Below are positions 1 to 8,315 of a DNA stretch of 64,000 bases, piece by piece. Under the pieces are notes generated by a model. That model searched no databases, was not told the origin of the DNA, and was given only the letters and a program-made list of their open reading frames with translations. The translations under genes and the position numbers were made by a program. Position 1 is the first letter of the stretch. Every line of letters starts with the position of its first letter. Source of the DNA: Flagellatimonas centrodinii. GTDB lineage: Bacteria; Pseudomonadota; Gammaproteobacteria; Nevskiales; Nevskiaceae. The stretch lies in the NCBI RefSeq assembly GCF_016918765.2, contig NZ_CP092104.1:2170001-2234000 (forward strand), written 5' to 3'.

Positions 1-390
1 CTCTTGAAGGGGCTGTCGGCGGCGCTGGATGGCGATGTCGCCGCCCTCCACGCGGTACTCTTCGTGCTCGATGCGTTGCCGGTCGATGCCCACGATCCGC
101 AGGTGCGGCAGCAGATCGGCACGACCTTGGCGCCCGCATATCGCGCCATGCTCGAGGTGACGGTCGATCGCCTGGTGTCGGCACCGCAATTCGACTTTGC
201 TGACACGGAGCTCATCGACGAGGCGCGACGCGTGGTTCGCCAACACTTGCGTCTCTGGCGGTTGTTCCGGCCGGTACCGCCACTGGCCTTCGCGGCCCGC
301 GCCGTCAGCGGCCATTACTGGATGCTGCGCGCGCTCGGCGCCCGAGTGCCGGTGGCAGGCTTGTTGCGCCATTGGTCGGATACACCCTGA
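1..390 (+). CDS. AarF/ABC1/UbiB-family atypical kinase, C-terminal fragment (5' end outside window)
   Basis: The reading frame is open from base 1 to the TGA at 388-390, so only about the last 129 residues are present and the start lies upstream. The visible part is helical, and its end (a Phe-Arg-Pro-Val stretch, then a Leu-Gly-Ala-Arg-Val run about 20 residues from the C-terminus) resembles the tail of ABC1/AarF proteins, where a conserved LGARVDL-like motif closes the domain. These proteins act in ubiquinone biosynthesis or in lipid and quinone handling at the membrane. No kinase motif is inside the window, so the family call rests on the tail only. The gene is followed at 97 bp by the glutamate dehydrogenase gene on the same strand. 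Confidence 0.5.
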   Translation, partial: LLKGLSAALDGDVAALHAVLFVLDALPVDAHDPQVRQQIGTTLAPAYRAMLEVTVDRLVSAPQFDFADTELIDEARRVVRQHLRLWRLFRPVPPLAFAARAVSGHYWMLRALGARVPVAGLLRHWSDTP

Positions 391-487
391 GCCGGCTCGT
401 TGGCAGTTCGCGGTCTGGGCTACCCTGAAGGCTGCGTACCCCGACACAGGGCGGGTCGTCGTCACCGAGTCGCCCGAAGGAGACTGC

Positions 488-3400
488 ATGTCAGCTGAAC
501 TGGCTCCCGATGCTGCCGGCCGCGGGCCGGCCCATGCCGCACTGATCGAGGCCGCCGCGCGGTTTGCCAAGGATGTCCCCGGAAACGTCGACTGGGTGAG
601 TGCGTACTTTCGCACCACCGACGAAGAGATTCTTGCCGCGCTGCCGTTGGCGCAGTGCCTGGAAGCCGCCCATGCCCATCGCCGCTTCGCCGCCGTGCGC
701 CCTCCCGGGGCCGGTCACCTGCGGGTTGATGCCACCGGCGATGGCCGTCGGATGCGTTTGTTGGTGGTCAGCCCGGATCGCCCGTTTCTGGTCGACAGCC
801 TGCTGCTGAACTTGCGCCGGGCCGGCGCAACGATTCATTGGGTGGTTCACCCGTTGCTGGCGCTGGCGCGCACCGACGCCGCCTTGCCGGACGCTGCGGC
901 GAATGGTCCGGTTGAATCGCTGGTGCAGGTGCTGTTCGAGCCGCCACCGACCAATTCGACCGAGGCGCTTGTCTCACGGTTGCGTCAAACCCTGCAGGAG
1001 GTCCACCAGGCGGTCGCCGACTATCCGGCCATCTGCGATCGCCTGAGGGCCCTGGCCGACGACCTGCGCGCCCTGCAGGGCGGCGCTGCGCAGGACGAGG
1101 CTGCCGCCTTCGTCGACTGGCTTGTCGACGGCCATTTCACCTTCCTCGGCCTGATGGAGACGACCCTGACCGATGCGGCGGGACGCTCCGGCTTCCATAT
1201 GCAGACCGAATCCGGGCTCGGTCTGGCCCGTCCGAACGGCCCCTTGGCCGATACCGATGCGCTGATGGCGCCCAGCGCCGAACTCGACAAGTACGCCGGA
1301 TCGACCCGGCTGGTGGTGGTGACCAAGGCCATGCGGCGCGCCACCGTGCACCACGACGAGTACCTCGACGTCATCTCGATCAAGCATCTCGGACCGCAGG
1401 GTGGCATCGGCGGCACCGTGCGCGTCATCGGCCTGTTCACCAGCGATGTCTACGACGAACGTCCCCGACATATCCCGCTGTTGCGCGCCAAGATCGGCCA
1501 GTTGCTGGACCGCGCCGGCGTTGGCCCGGGCTCCCATGCCGGCAAGCAGCTGCGCGACGTGGTGGCCATGTTGCCCCGCGACGAGTTGTGGCAGTCCTCG
1601 GAAGAGGAGCTGTATGCCCTGGCGCGGGGGGTTCATGCCCTGCGCGACCAGCCGCGGCTGCGATTGTTCCTGCGTCGTGACCGCTACGGGCGTTACTTCT
1701 CGGCACTGGTGTATGTCCCGCGAGAGCGGTATACCCGCGACTGGCGAGACCAGGTAGTCGACACCCTGATGTCCGCGCTGAGCGGGACCGAGGTTGATCG
1801 CCGGGTCGAGTTCCCGCGGGGTGGGGTTCATGCGCGCTTGCATCTGCTGATTCGTACCCCCCCGGGGACCGCATCGCCGCCCGATGTGACGGCGATCGAG
1901 GCGGCGCTGGAGGCGGCCACACGCACCTGGGCCCAGGGTCTCGAAATGGCGCTGCGACGATTGCCGGACGGCGATGCGCTGTGGCGTCGATGGGGACAGG
2001 CCTTTGACCGCGGGTTCACCGAGGCGACGCTACCCGAGGCTGCCTGCGACGATATCGCGGTGCTCGAGCAGCTTGATGACGCCCAGCCGATACGCGTCCG
2101 ACTCCTGGTGACGGACAGTGAAGATGCGGCTTGTGTCACCCATCTCCGGCTCTACAGCCGCGGTCAACCGGCGGCGTTGTCGGAGGTGCTGCCCCGGCTC
2201 GAACATTTCGGACTTTTTGTGACCGAGCAGGACCCGGGGGAAGTCCGGCCGGTGGGTGCGCCGCCGGCGTGGGTCCACCGATTCGAGGTACGAGTGCACG
2301 GGCGCTGTGTCGGCACCGCCGCCGAGCAGCAGCAACGTTTCGAGTCTGCATTTCACGCGTTGTTGCGGGGCGAGGTCGAGGACGACAGCCTGCATCGGCT
2401 GGTGCTCCTTGGCGGACTGGGGGTCCGCGACGTGGTGATCCTTCGTTTGCTGACCCGCTATCTGGTACAGACCGGACTGCCGTATTCGCGCAATTTCATG
2501 ATGGATCGGCTGGTGGCGTCGCCATCACTTGCGGCGAAGCTGGTGGCGCTGTTTCACGCCCGCTTTGACCCGGCGCAGCCGCGCGACGGACGTGCTGCGG
2601 CAGTGGCCGGCGTCGACGCCGAACTTGATGCGGCGCTCGACGCGGTTCCGGGCCTCGACGCAGACAGGGTGTTGCGGGCCTGTACGGCGGTCATTCGCGC
2701 CGGGCTTCGCACCAATTTTTATCTCGGCAAGCCTGAAATCAGCCTCAAGCTCGATCCCCGGCGACTGCCAGAACTGCCGTTGCCTCGCCCGATGTTCGAA
2801 ATCTATGTCTACAGCACGACCATGGAGGGCGTTCATCTGCGCGGGGGACAGGTGGCCCGTGGCGGTCTTCGCTGGTCCGACCGTCTGCAGGACTATCGCA
2901 CCGAAGTGCTGGGCCTGATGAAGGCGCAACAGGTGAAGAACAGCATCATCGTCCCGGGCGGGGCAAAGGGCGGGTTCGTGCTTCGGGGAGGCGATCGCAG
3001 TGATCGCGAAGCCTGGTCTGCGGCCGGCCGTGCCGCGTATGTCGCCTTCCTGCGCGGCCTGCTCGATCTCACCGACAACCGCGAGGGGCAGCGGATCGTG
3101 GCGCCGGCCGGCGTCGTCTGTCATGACGGACCCGATCCCTATCTGGTGGTCGCGGCCGACAAGGGGACCGCCCGTTTTTCGGATCTCGCCAACGCCACTG
3201 CCGCCGAGTACGGCTTCTGGCTCGGCGATGCCTTTGCCTCCGGCGGCAGCCAGGGTTATGACCACAAGGCCATGGGGATCACCGCGCGGGGTGCGTGGGA
3301 AAGTGTGCGTCGACACTTCCGTGCACTGGGCGCCGACAGTCGCGATATCCAGACCGCGCCGTTCACCGTGATCGGCATCGGGGACATGAGCGGCGACGTG

Positions 3401-5266
3401 TTCGGCAACGGCATGTTGCTGTCACCGCAGATCCGGCTGATCGCCGCGTTCGACCATCGTCATATATTCATCGACCCGAACCCGGATCCGGCGCGCAGCT
3501 TTGCCGAGCGCCAACGACTGTTCGCGCTACCCCGTTCCAGTTGGGCTGACTACGATCCGGCGGCGCTGTCAGCGGGGGGAGGCATATTCGAGCGCAGCAC
3601 CAAGCAGATTGCCCTGTCGCCCGAGGCCAGGGCGGCACTTGCGACCGATGTCGAGCGAATGGGGCCATTCGATCTGATCCACTGCATTCTGCAAGCGCCG
3701 GCAGACCTGCTGTGGAATGGCGGCATCGGCACCTACGTCAAGGCCAGCCACGAGTCGCATGCGGTTGCAGGCGATCGTGGTAACGACGCCGTCCGTATCG
3801 ACGCCCGTGATCTCAGGGTGCGCGTCATCGGTGAGGGCGGCAATCTCGGCCTGACCCAGGCGGCCCGAATCGAGTTTTCGCTGGGCGGCGGGCTGGTCAA
3901 CACCGATGCCGTCGACAACGCCGGGGGTGTGCACAGCTCCGACCGGGAAGTGAATATCAAAATCCCGCTCAATACCCTGATGCGTGAAGGCACGCTTGAT
4001 CGCGCGACGCGCGATCCGCTGCTGGTATCGATGACCGACGACCTGATCGCGGCGGTACTGCATGACAACCGACTGCAGAGTGGGGCGCTGGGGCTGATGG
4101 CGGCGGGTGGCGTGGCGCGGCTGGATGAACACTTGCAGTTGCTGACGCGACTGGAGCGCGACGGCTATCTTGATCGTCGTGTTGAGGGCTTGCCCGATGA
4201 CGAGCGTTTGCAGGAACGCCGTCGACGCGGACTGGGACTGACCCGACCGGAACTGGCAGTGCTGCTGGCATACGCCAAGATTGCGCTCTTCGATGAGCTG
4301 GTGGCCAGCGAGGTACCGGACGACCCCGCCCTGCTGCCCTGGCTGATCGGCTACTTTCCGGCAGCCTTGGTCGAGCGTTATCCCACGGCGCTGGAGCAGC
4401 ACCAGCTGCGCCGGGAGATCATTGCCACCGTGTTGGCCAACGCGATCTGCAACCGCATGGGGGCACCGTTTGCCCATCGCGTTGCGGCTGAGCTGGGCGT
4501 GCGCCGACCGCAAGTCGTGCAGGCCTGGGCGCGTGCGCACGCGCTGATGGACGCCGACGTCTACTGGGCCTGGACCGATGCCCCAGCCTCGCCGCTGGAC
4601 CTGCCGCAGCAGCAGGTGGTGGGCCAACGGGTTGGCGGGCTGTTGAAGCATGTCACCCGATATCTGTTGACGCTGCCGCCATCGATCGATTCAGCGACGC
4701 TGCAGTCTCGCTATGCTGCCTGGCGAGCGCTACTGGCCGATCCGGCCCTGCAGGCAGCATTGCCCCCGGCTTACGCCGCCGACCATCAGCGGGTCATCGA
4801 ACAGCATGTCGAATCCGGCTTCGACCGTGCACCGGCCATCACGCTGGCCACCACCCGGTTGTACGGTCTGATCCCCGACCTGGTCATGCTTGACCCGCAA
4901 GGTCGGCATTCACCCCGCGCACTGGTGGATCTGCACCTGGCAGTGGGCGAACGGTTTGCCTTGCCGTGGCTGCAGGCGCAGGTGGCCCAGTTGCAGGTGA
5001 GCGGGCGCTGGCCGGCGCTGGCACGGGGGAATCTGCGAGACGATGTCTATCGGGTGCATCGCCAGCTTACGGCACAGGTGTTGTCGCAGTCCGGCGACGT
5101 CGTGGACACCGCAATGACGATGCAGCACTGGTCGGCGCCGCGTGAGGAGCGACTCCGATTTCTCGAACATCGGCTGTCGGCGCTCAGGGCCGACAGTGGT
5201 GACGACTTCATGCGGCTGGTGGTGGCGGTGCGCGAACTGTTTCGTCTCTGTGCAGCAGGTGCCTGA
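488..5266 (+). CDS. gdhB: NAD-specific glutamate dehydrogenase, large (180 kDa) class
   Basis: It catalyses NAD-dependent oxidative deamination of glutamate to 2-oxoglutarate and ammonia, feeding amino-acid carbon into the TCA cycle. At 1592 residues it matches the about 1600-residue bacterial NAD-GDH class. The long N-terminal half is the regulatory part. The catalytic core begins near residue 795 with a GGLRWSDR block, followed by K812 in LMKAQQVKNS and K827 in PGGAKGGF, the substrate and catalytic lysine region. GGSQGYDHK and the glycine-rich VIGIGDMSGDVFGNG nucleotide-binding segment follow. The frame stays open upstream to 197, but the ATG at 488 has an AAGGAG Shine-Dalgarno and begins where homology begins. 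It is convergent with rlpA, 15 bp away. Confidence 0.95.
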   Translation: MSAELAPDAAGRGPAHAALIEAAARFAKDVPGNVDWVSAYFRTTDEEILAALPLAQCLEAAHAHRRFAAVRPPGAGHLRVDATGDGRRMRLLVVSPDRPFLVDSLLLNLRRAGATIHWVVHPLLALARTDAALPDAAANGPVESLVQVLFEPPPTNSTEALVSRLRQTLQEVHQAVADYPAICDRLRALADDLRALQGGAAQDEAAAFVDWLVDGHFTFLGLMETTLTDAAGRSGFHMQTESGLGLARPNGPLADTDALMAPSAELDKYAGSTRLVVVTKAMRRATVHHDEYLDVISIKHLGPQGGIGGTVRVIGLFTSDVYDERPRHIPLLRAKIGQLLDRAGVGPGSHAGKQLRDVVAMLPRDELWQSSEEELYALARGVHALRDQPRLRLFLRRDRYGRYFSALVYVPRERYTRDWRDQVVDTLMSALSGTEVDRRVEFPRGGVHARLHLLIRTPPGTASPPDVTAIEAALEAATRTWAQGLEMALRRLPDGDALWRRWGQAFDRGFTEATLPEAACDDIAVLEQLDDAQPIRVRLLVTDSEDAACVTHLRLYSRGQPAALSEVLPRLEHFGLFVTEQDPGEVRPVGAPPAWVHRFEVRVHGRCVGTAAEQQQRFESAFHALLRGEVEDDSLHRLVLLGGLGVRDVVILRLLTRYLVQTGLPYSRNFMMDRLVASPSLAAKLVALFHARFDPAQPRDGRAAAVAGVDAELDAALDAVPGLDADRVLRACTAVIRAGLRTNFYLGKPEISLKLDPRRLPELPLPRPMFEIYVYSTTMEGVHLRGGQVARGGLRWSDRLQDYRTEVLGLMKAQQVKNSIIVPGGAKGGFVLRGGDRSDREAWSAAGRAAYVAFLRGLLDLTDNREGQRIVAPAGVVCHDGPDPYLVVAADKGTARFSDLANATAAEYGFWLGDAFASGGSQGYDHKAMGITARGAWESVRRHFRALGADSRDIQTAPFTVIGIGDMSGDVFGNGMLLSPQIRLIAAFDHRHIFIDPNPDPARSFAERQRLFALPRSSWADYDPAALSAGGGIFERSTKQIALSPEARAALATDVERMGPFDLIHCILQAPADLLWNGGIGTYVKASHESHAVAGDRGNDAVRIDARDLRVRVIGEGGNLGLTQAARIEFSLGGGLVNTDAVDNAGGVHSSDREVNIKIPLNTLMREGTLDRATRDPLLVSMTDDLIAAVLHDNRLQSGALGLMAAGGVARLDEHLQLLTRLERDGYLDRRVEGLPDDERLQERRRRGLGLTRPELAVLLAYAKIALFDELVASEVPDDPALLPWLIGYFPAALVERYPTALEQHQLRREIIATVLANAICNRMGAPFAHRVAAELGVRRPQVVQAWARAHALMDADVYWAWTDAPASPLDLPQQQVVGQRVGGLLKHVTRYLLTLPPSIDSATLQSRYAAWRALLADPALQAALPPAYAADHQRVIEQHVESGFDRAPAITLATTRLYGLIPDLVMLDPQGRHSPRALVDLHLAVGERFALPWLQAQVAQLQVSGRWPALARGNLRDDVYRVHRQLTAQVLSQSGDVVDTAMTMQHWSAPREERLRFLEHRLSALRADSGDDFMRLVVAVRELFRLCAAGA

Positions 5267-5281
5267 GCTGTATTGACGGAT

Positions 5282-6181
5282 TCAGGGCTTGACCCACAAC
5301 GGTCTGAGGCCACGCTGCTGAAGCGCCGTCACGGCCGCATGTGCCACCTCGACGTCGGCGAAGGGGCCCAACACAACCCGATGCCACGTCACGTCTTTGT
5401 CACTTTCGACCCAGATGGCGGTCGGTCCGAGGTTCCGCTGGGACAGTTCCTCACGCAGATTCACGGCATTGATCGGATCGACGAACGAGGCCACCTGGAG
5501 AAAGCCGGGTGCATCGGTGGTGTCCTCATGCGGGGGGCGCTGCAGGGGCTGTTCGCCGGGCACCAGCGCGGTGACCTCGACCTGGGCGGAACCGCTCGCC
5601 AGCATGTCCAGACGCGCTGCCGCCGCATAGGACAGGTCGATGATTCGACCTTTGTGAAAGGGGCCGCGGTCGTTCACCTTGACCACGACCGAACGGCCAT
5701 TGCCAAGGTGGGTGACACGAACATAGCTGGGCAGGGGCAGCGTCTTGTGGGCGGCGGACATGGCGAACATGTCGTAGCGGTCGCCACTGGCGGTGGTGTG
5801 GCCGTGGAATTTCTTGCCGTACCACGAGGCACCACCTCGCTCGCGGTAACCGGCGGCATTGTCGAGCACCCGATAGGTGACGCCGAACACCGAATATTGC
5901 GGTGAATTGCCCGATCGCGATCGAGGCTCGGCACGGGGAACGGCATCCGGGATGCGATCGAGATCGGGCGGGACTTCATCCGGTTTGGGCGCGACGTCGT
6001 GGTCCAGAGCGTATCGGCCACCGGGCTCGTGGCCGGGCGGCGGGCGCGGCTTGCCGGGTGGTACGGGGCGTGGGATTTTCGCTTGCGAAGATTCGGTTGG
6101 CCGCGGCGGGGGGCGCTCCCGCAGACTACTGCAACCTGCCAATGCCAGGATCAGCAGGGCCGGGATGGCGACCGCCCTCAC
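5282..6181 (-). CDS. rlpA: RlpA-like septal/lateral-wall lytic transglycosylase lipoprotein with SPOR domain
   Basis: An outer-membrane lipoprotein that cleaves denuded peptidoglycan glycans. The N-terminus is a lipoprotein signal ending in the lipobox LAGC (Cys17), followed by a Pro/Arg-rich linker. The double-psi beta-barrel domain spans roughly residues 115-205, with ASWYGKKFHG, a TASGDRYD segment and the VKVNDRGPF signature. A C-terminal SPOR domain (about 220-299) would bind denuded glycan at division sites. The ATG overlaps the mltB stop by 4 bases, so it is probably translated as the last gene of the mrdA-rodA-mltB-rlpA unit. In enterics dacA often follows rlpA; here the convergent glutamate dehydrogenase gene follows. 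Confidence 0.93.
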   Translation of the reverse strand: MRAVAIPALLILALAGCSSLRERPPPRPTESSQAKIPRPVPPGKPRPPPGHEPGGRYALDHDVAPKPDEVPPDLDRIPDAVPRAEPRSRSGNSPQYSVFGVTYRVLDNAAGYRERGGASWYGKKFHGHTTASGDRYDMFAMSAAHKTLPLPSYVRVTHLGNGRSVVVKVNDRGPFHKGRIIDLSYAAAARLDMLASGSAQVEVTALVPGEQPLQRPPHEDTTDAPGFLQVASFVDPINAVNLREELSQRNLGPTAIWVESDKDVTWHRVVLGPFADVEVAHAAVTALQQRGLRPLWVKP

Positions 6182-7188
6182 CGGGATGGCAACGCAGGAT
6201 CGTCACCAATCGCCCGGGCCAGCTGGGCGACCGCCATGGCGTAGTAGGTGCGGGGGTTGTAGGTCATCACGGCATAGAAGTTGGGTAGCCCCACCCAGTA
6301 TTCCGTGCTGCCGTCCTCGAGTGTCAGCGCGATGATGCCAGCGGGCGTCTCGGCCGGCAGGGTATCTTTGGTGCGGATGCCGAGTCGCGACAGATCACCG
6401 GCGCGGTACTCGGCGGTCCGCTGGTTGACCTTCGCGGTGTCGGCCAGCGTTCCGGAAACGGTTGCGGGGACCATCAGCGGCTCACCACGGCGCCACGCCT
6501 GTGCCGGTCGGTAGTCGACCAGATAGCGGCCGATGGAGCCGATCGCATCGTCGAGCTGCCAGAGGTCGCGGTCGCCATCCTGGTCAAAGTCGACCGCCAG
6601 TCTTCGGTAGTTGCTGGGCATGAACTGGGCGGCTCCCATGGCGCCGGCATACGAGCCCGTGGGCGTGCGCGGGTCGCGGCCCGTTTCCTCGCAGAATGCG
6701 AGGAACTCGATCAACTCACTGCGGAAGAATGGGCTGCGCGTCGGGTGGTCGTAGCCTTGTGTGGCCAACGCATCCAGCACCCGCACATTGCCGGTGATGC
6801 GGCCGTACCGTGTTTCGATCCCGAGGATGGCGGCGACCACACTTGGTGCGACACCGAATTCCGCTTCAACCCGGGCCAGCGTTTCAGCGTGATCGCGCAG
6901 CAGCTTGCGACCATTGTCGATGCGCGCAGCATCGATCCGGCTGGCATAGCGGGTCCAGGTCTCGGTACGTTCAGGTGCCGTCTGCTCGCGCACGATGAGC
7001 TGGGGCAGGGTGCGGGCATCGCCCAGCGCCGATTGTGCGCGCGCCAAGGCGGCAGAATCGAAGCCGTACTCGCTGCGCAGTGTTTCGAGGATACCTTTCG
7101 TCTCGGGGTGTTCGGCGTACTGCGCCGCAGCCGCCAGGGGCAGCAGCAGGCTCGCAGCGAGGCATCCGGACTTCAGCCAGTCGTTCAT
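6178..7188 (-). CDS. mltB: Lytic murein transglycosylase B
   Basis: A periplasmic enzyme that cleaves the MurNAc-GlcNAc bond to give 1,6-anhydro products. At 336 residues it has a hydrophobic export signal ending near LAAAAQ (about residue 23), without a clear lipobox, so it may be the soluble Slt35-like form. The catalytic glutamate is E125 in the conserved ILGIETRYGR block. GAMGAAQFMPSNY and DFDQDGDRDLW are also typical of the MltB family. Its ATG shares one base with the rodA stop (TGATG), and its stop overlaps the rlpA start, which points to translational coupling in a peptidoglycan operon. Confidence 0.94.
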   Translation of the reverse strand: MNDWLKSGCLAASLLLPLAAAAQYAEHPETKGILETLRSEYGFDSAALARAQSALGDARTLPQLIVREQTAPERTETWTRYASRIDAARIDNGRKLLRDHAETLARVEAEFGVAPSVVAAILGIETRYGRITGNVRVLDALATQGYDHPTRSPFFRSELIEFLAFCEETGRDPRTPTGSYAGAMGAAQFMPSNYRRLAVDFDQDGDRDLWQLDDAIGSIGRYLVDYRPAQAWRRGEPLMVPATVSGTLADTAKVNQRTAEYRAGDLSRLGIRTKDTLPAETPAGIIALTLEDGSTEYWVGLPNFYAVMTYNPRTYYAMAVAQLARAIGDDPALPSR

Positions 7189-8315
7189 CAGTTGGAAAGT
7201 AGCTTTCGGTGGGTCTGTATGGACATGAGCATGCCGAAACCGGCCAGCAGGCTCACCGCTGAGGTGCCACCGTAGCTGATCAGTGGCAGGGGCACCCCCA
7301 CCACCGGCAGCAGACCGATGACCATGCCTATGTTAATGAAGACATAGACAAAGAATTTGAGCGAGAGTGCCGCCGCCAACAAGCGCTGGAAGGTGTCTTG
7401 CGCCCGCAGCGCGATGACCAGGCCGCGGCCGACGATGCCAAGATAGAGCAGCAGCAGGAACAGCGTTCCGATCAGGCCGAATTCCTCGGCGATCACCGAA
7501 AAAATGAAATCGGTGTGTGATTCCGGCAGGAAGTCGAGCTTGGCCTGGGTGCCCTCCAGCCACCCTTTGCCGAACAGGCCACCTGAGCCGATGGCGATCT
7601 TCGACTGGGTGATGTGGTAGCCGGCCCCCAAAGGGTCGCGCTCGGGGTTGATCAGCGTCAGGATGCGGCCGCGTTGATAGTCGTGGAGCTGGTGCCAGAG
7701 GATGGGGGTCGCCGCGGTGACCACCAGGACCGCACCAATGATCCACCGCCAGCGCAGACCCCCGAAGAAGAGCGCGAAACCGCCGGCCGCAATCATCAGC
7801 AAGGCAGTGCCGAGATCCGGCTGCTGCATCACCAGCATCGCCGGTACGGCAACCAGGGCCAGGGCAACCGACATCGTGCCGATGCTGGGTGGCAGCAGAC
7901 GGTGGTGAAGGTATGCAGCGACCAGCATCGGCATGGCCAGCTTCATCATTTCCGATGGCTGGAAGCGGATCACACCCAGATCAAGCCAGCGCTGCGCGCC
8001 CTTGGCCGCGTCGCCAAGAATCAGTACCAGGATCAGCAGCAGGACGGTGACGCCATAGAGCCAGGGGGAGGCCGTGCGGTACCACTCGGGCGGCGATTGC
8101 GCCACCGCCACCATCACCACGAAGCCGAGCGCCAGTCGCTTGCCCTGGGCCCATACAGCATCGGTGTCGTGTCCGGAGGCGGAGTACAGCACCACCAGTC
8201 CCAGGCCGGATACCAGCAGCAACAGGACCAGCAGCCAGGAGTCTATGCGCCAGTGCTCCAGCCAGTCGCTGAGGCTGGGCTCCTCGGTGCGCCGACCGAC
8301 CTCAAGGAGTGGCAT
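7188..8315 (-). CDS. rodA: Rod-shape-determining peptidoglycan glycosyltransferase RodA (SEDS family)
   Basis: RodA polymerises lipid II glycan strands with PBP2 in the elongasome of the inner membrane. The 375-residue protein is almost entirely hydrophobic, with about ten membrane segments. It carries the SEDS signatures GVIRFQPSEMMKLAMP near residue 115 and, near the C-terminus, PVVGVPLPLISYGGTS. It starts inside the end of mrdA (14-base overlap) and shares a base with mltB downstream, the usual mrdA-mrdB arrangement. The ATG at 8315 is the first available and gives a normal N-terminal cytoplasmic tail before the first membrane segment. Confidence 0.96.
   Translation of the reverse strand: MPLLEVGRRTEEPSLSDWLEHWRIDSWLLVLLLLVSGLGLVVLYSASGHDTDAVWAQGKRLALGFVVMVAVAQSPPEWYRTASPWLYGVTVLLLILVLILGDAAKGAQRWLDLGVIRFQPSEMMKLAMPMLVAAYLHHRLLPPSIGTMSVALALVAVPAMLVMQQPDLGTALLMIAAGGFALFFGGLRWRWIIGAVLVVTAATPILWHQLHDYQRGRILTLINPERDPLGAGYHITQSKIAIGSGGLFGKGWLEGTQAKLDFLPESHTDFIFSVIAEEFGLIGTLFLLLLYLGIVGRGLVIALRAQDTFQRLLAAALSLKFFVYVFINIGMVIGLLPVVGVPLPLISYGGTSAVSLLAGFGMLMSIQTHRKLLSN

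Noticed and set aside
197-487. Longer N-terminus for the glutamate dehydrogenase
   Set aside because: The upstream in-frame residues are Arg/Cys/Ala-rich shadow sequence overlapping the AarF tail; the ATG at 488 has a clear Shine-Dalgarno and begins the conserved region.
391-487. Promoter for gdhB (TTGGCA at 400, TACCCT at 421)
   Set aside because: Spacer of 15 bases and weak -10; not distinguishable from chance in GC-rich sequence.
974-1843. Long antisense open frames across gdhB, mrdA, gatB, chpA and other genes
   Set aside because: High GC content leaves many long open shadows; none has a recognisable domain, a ribosome-binding site or sensible composition, and each lies over a well-supported gene.
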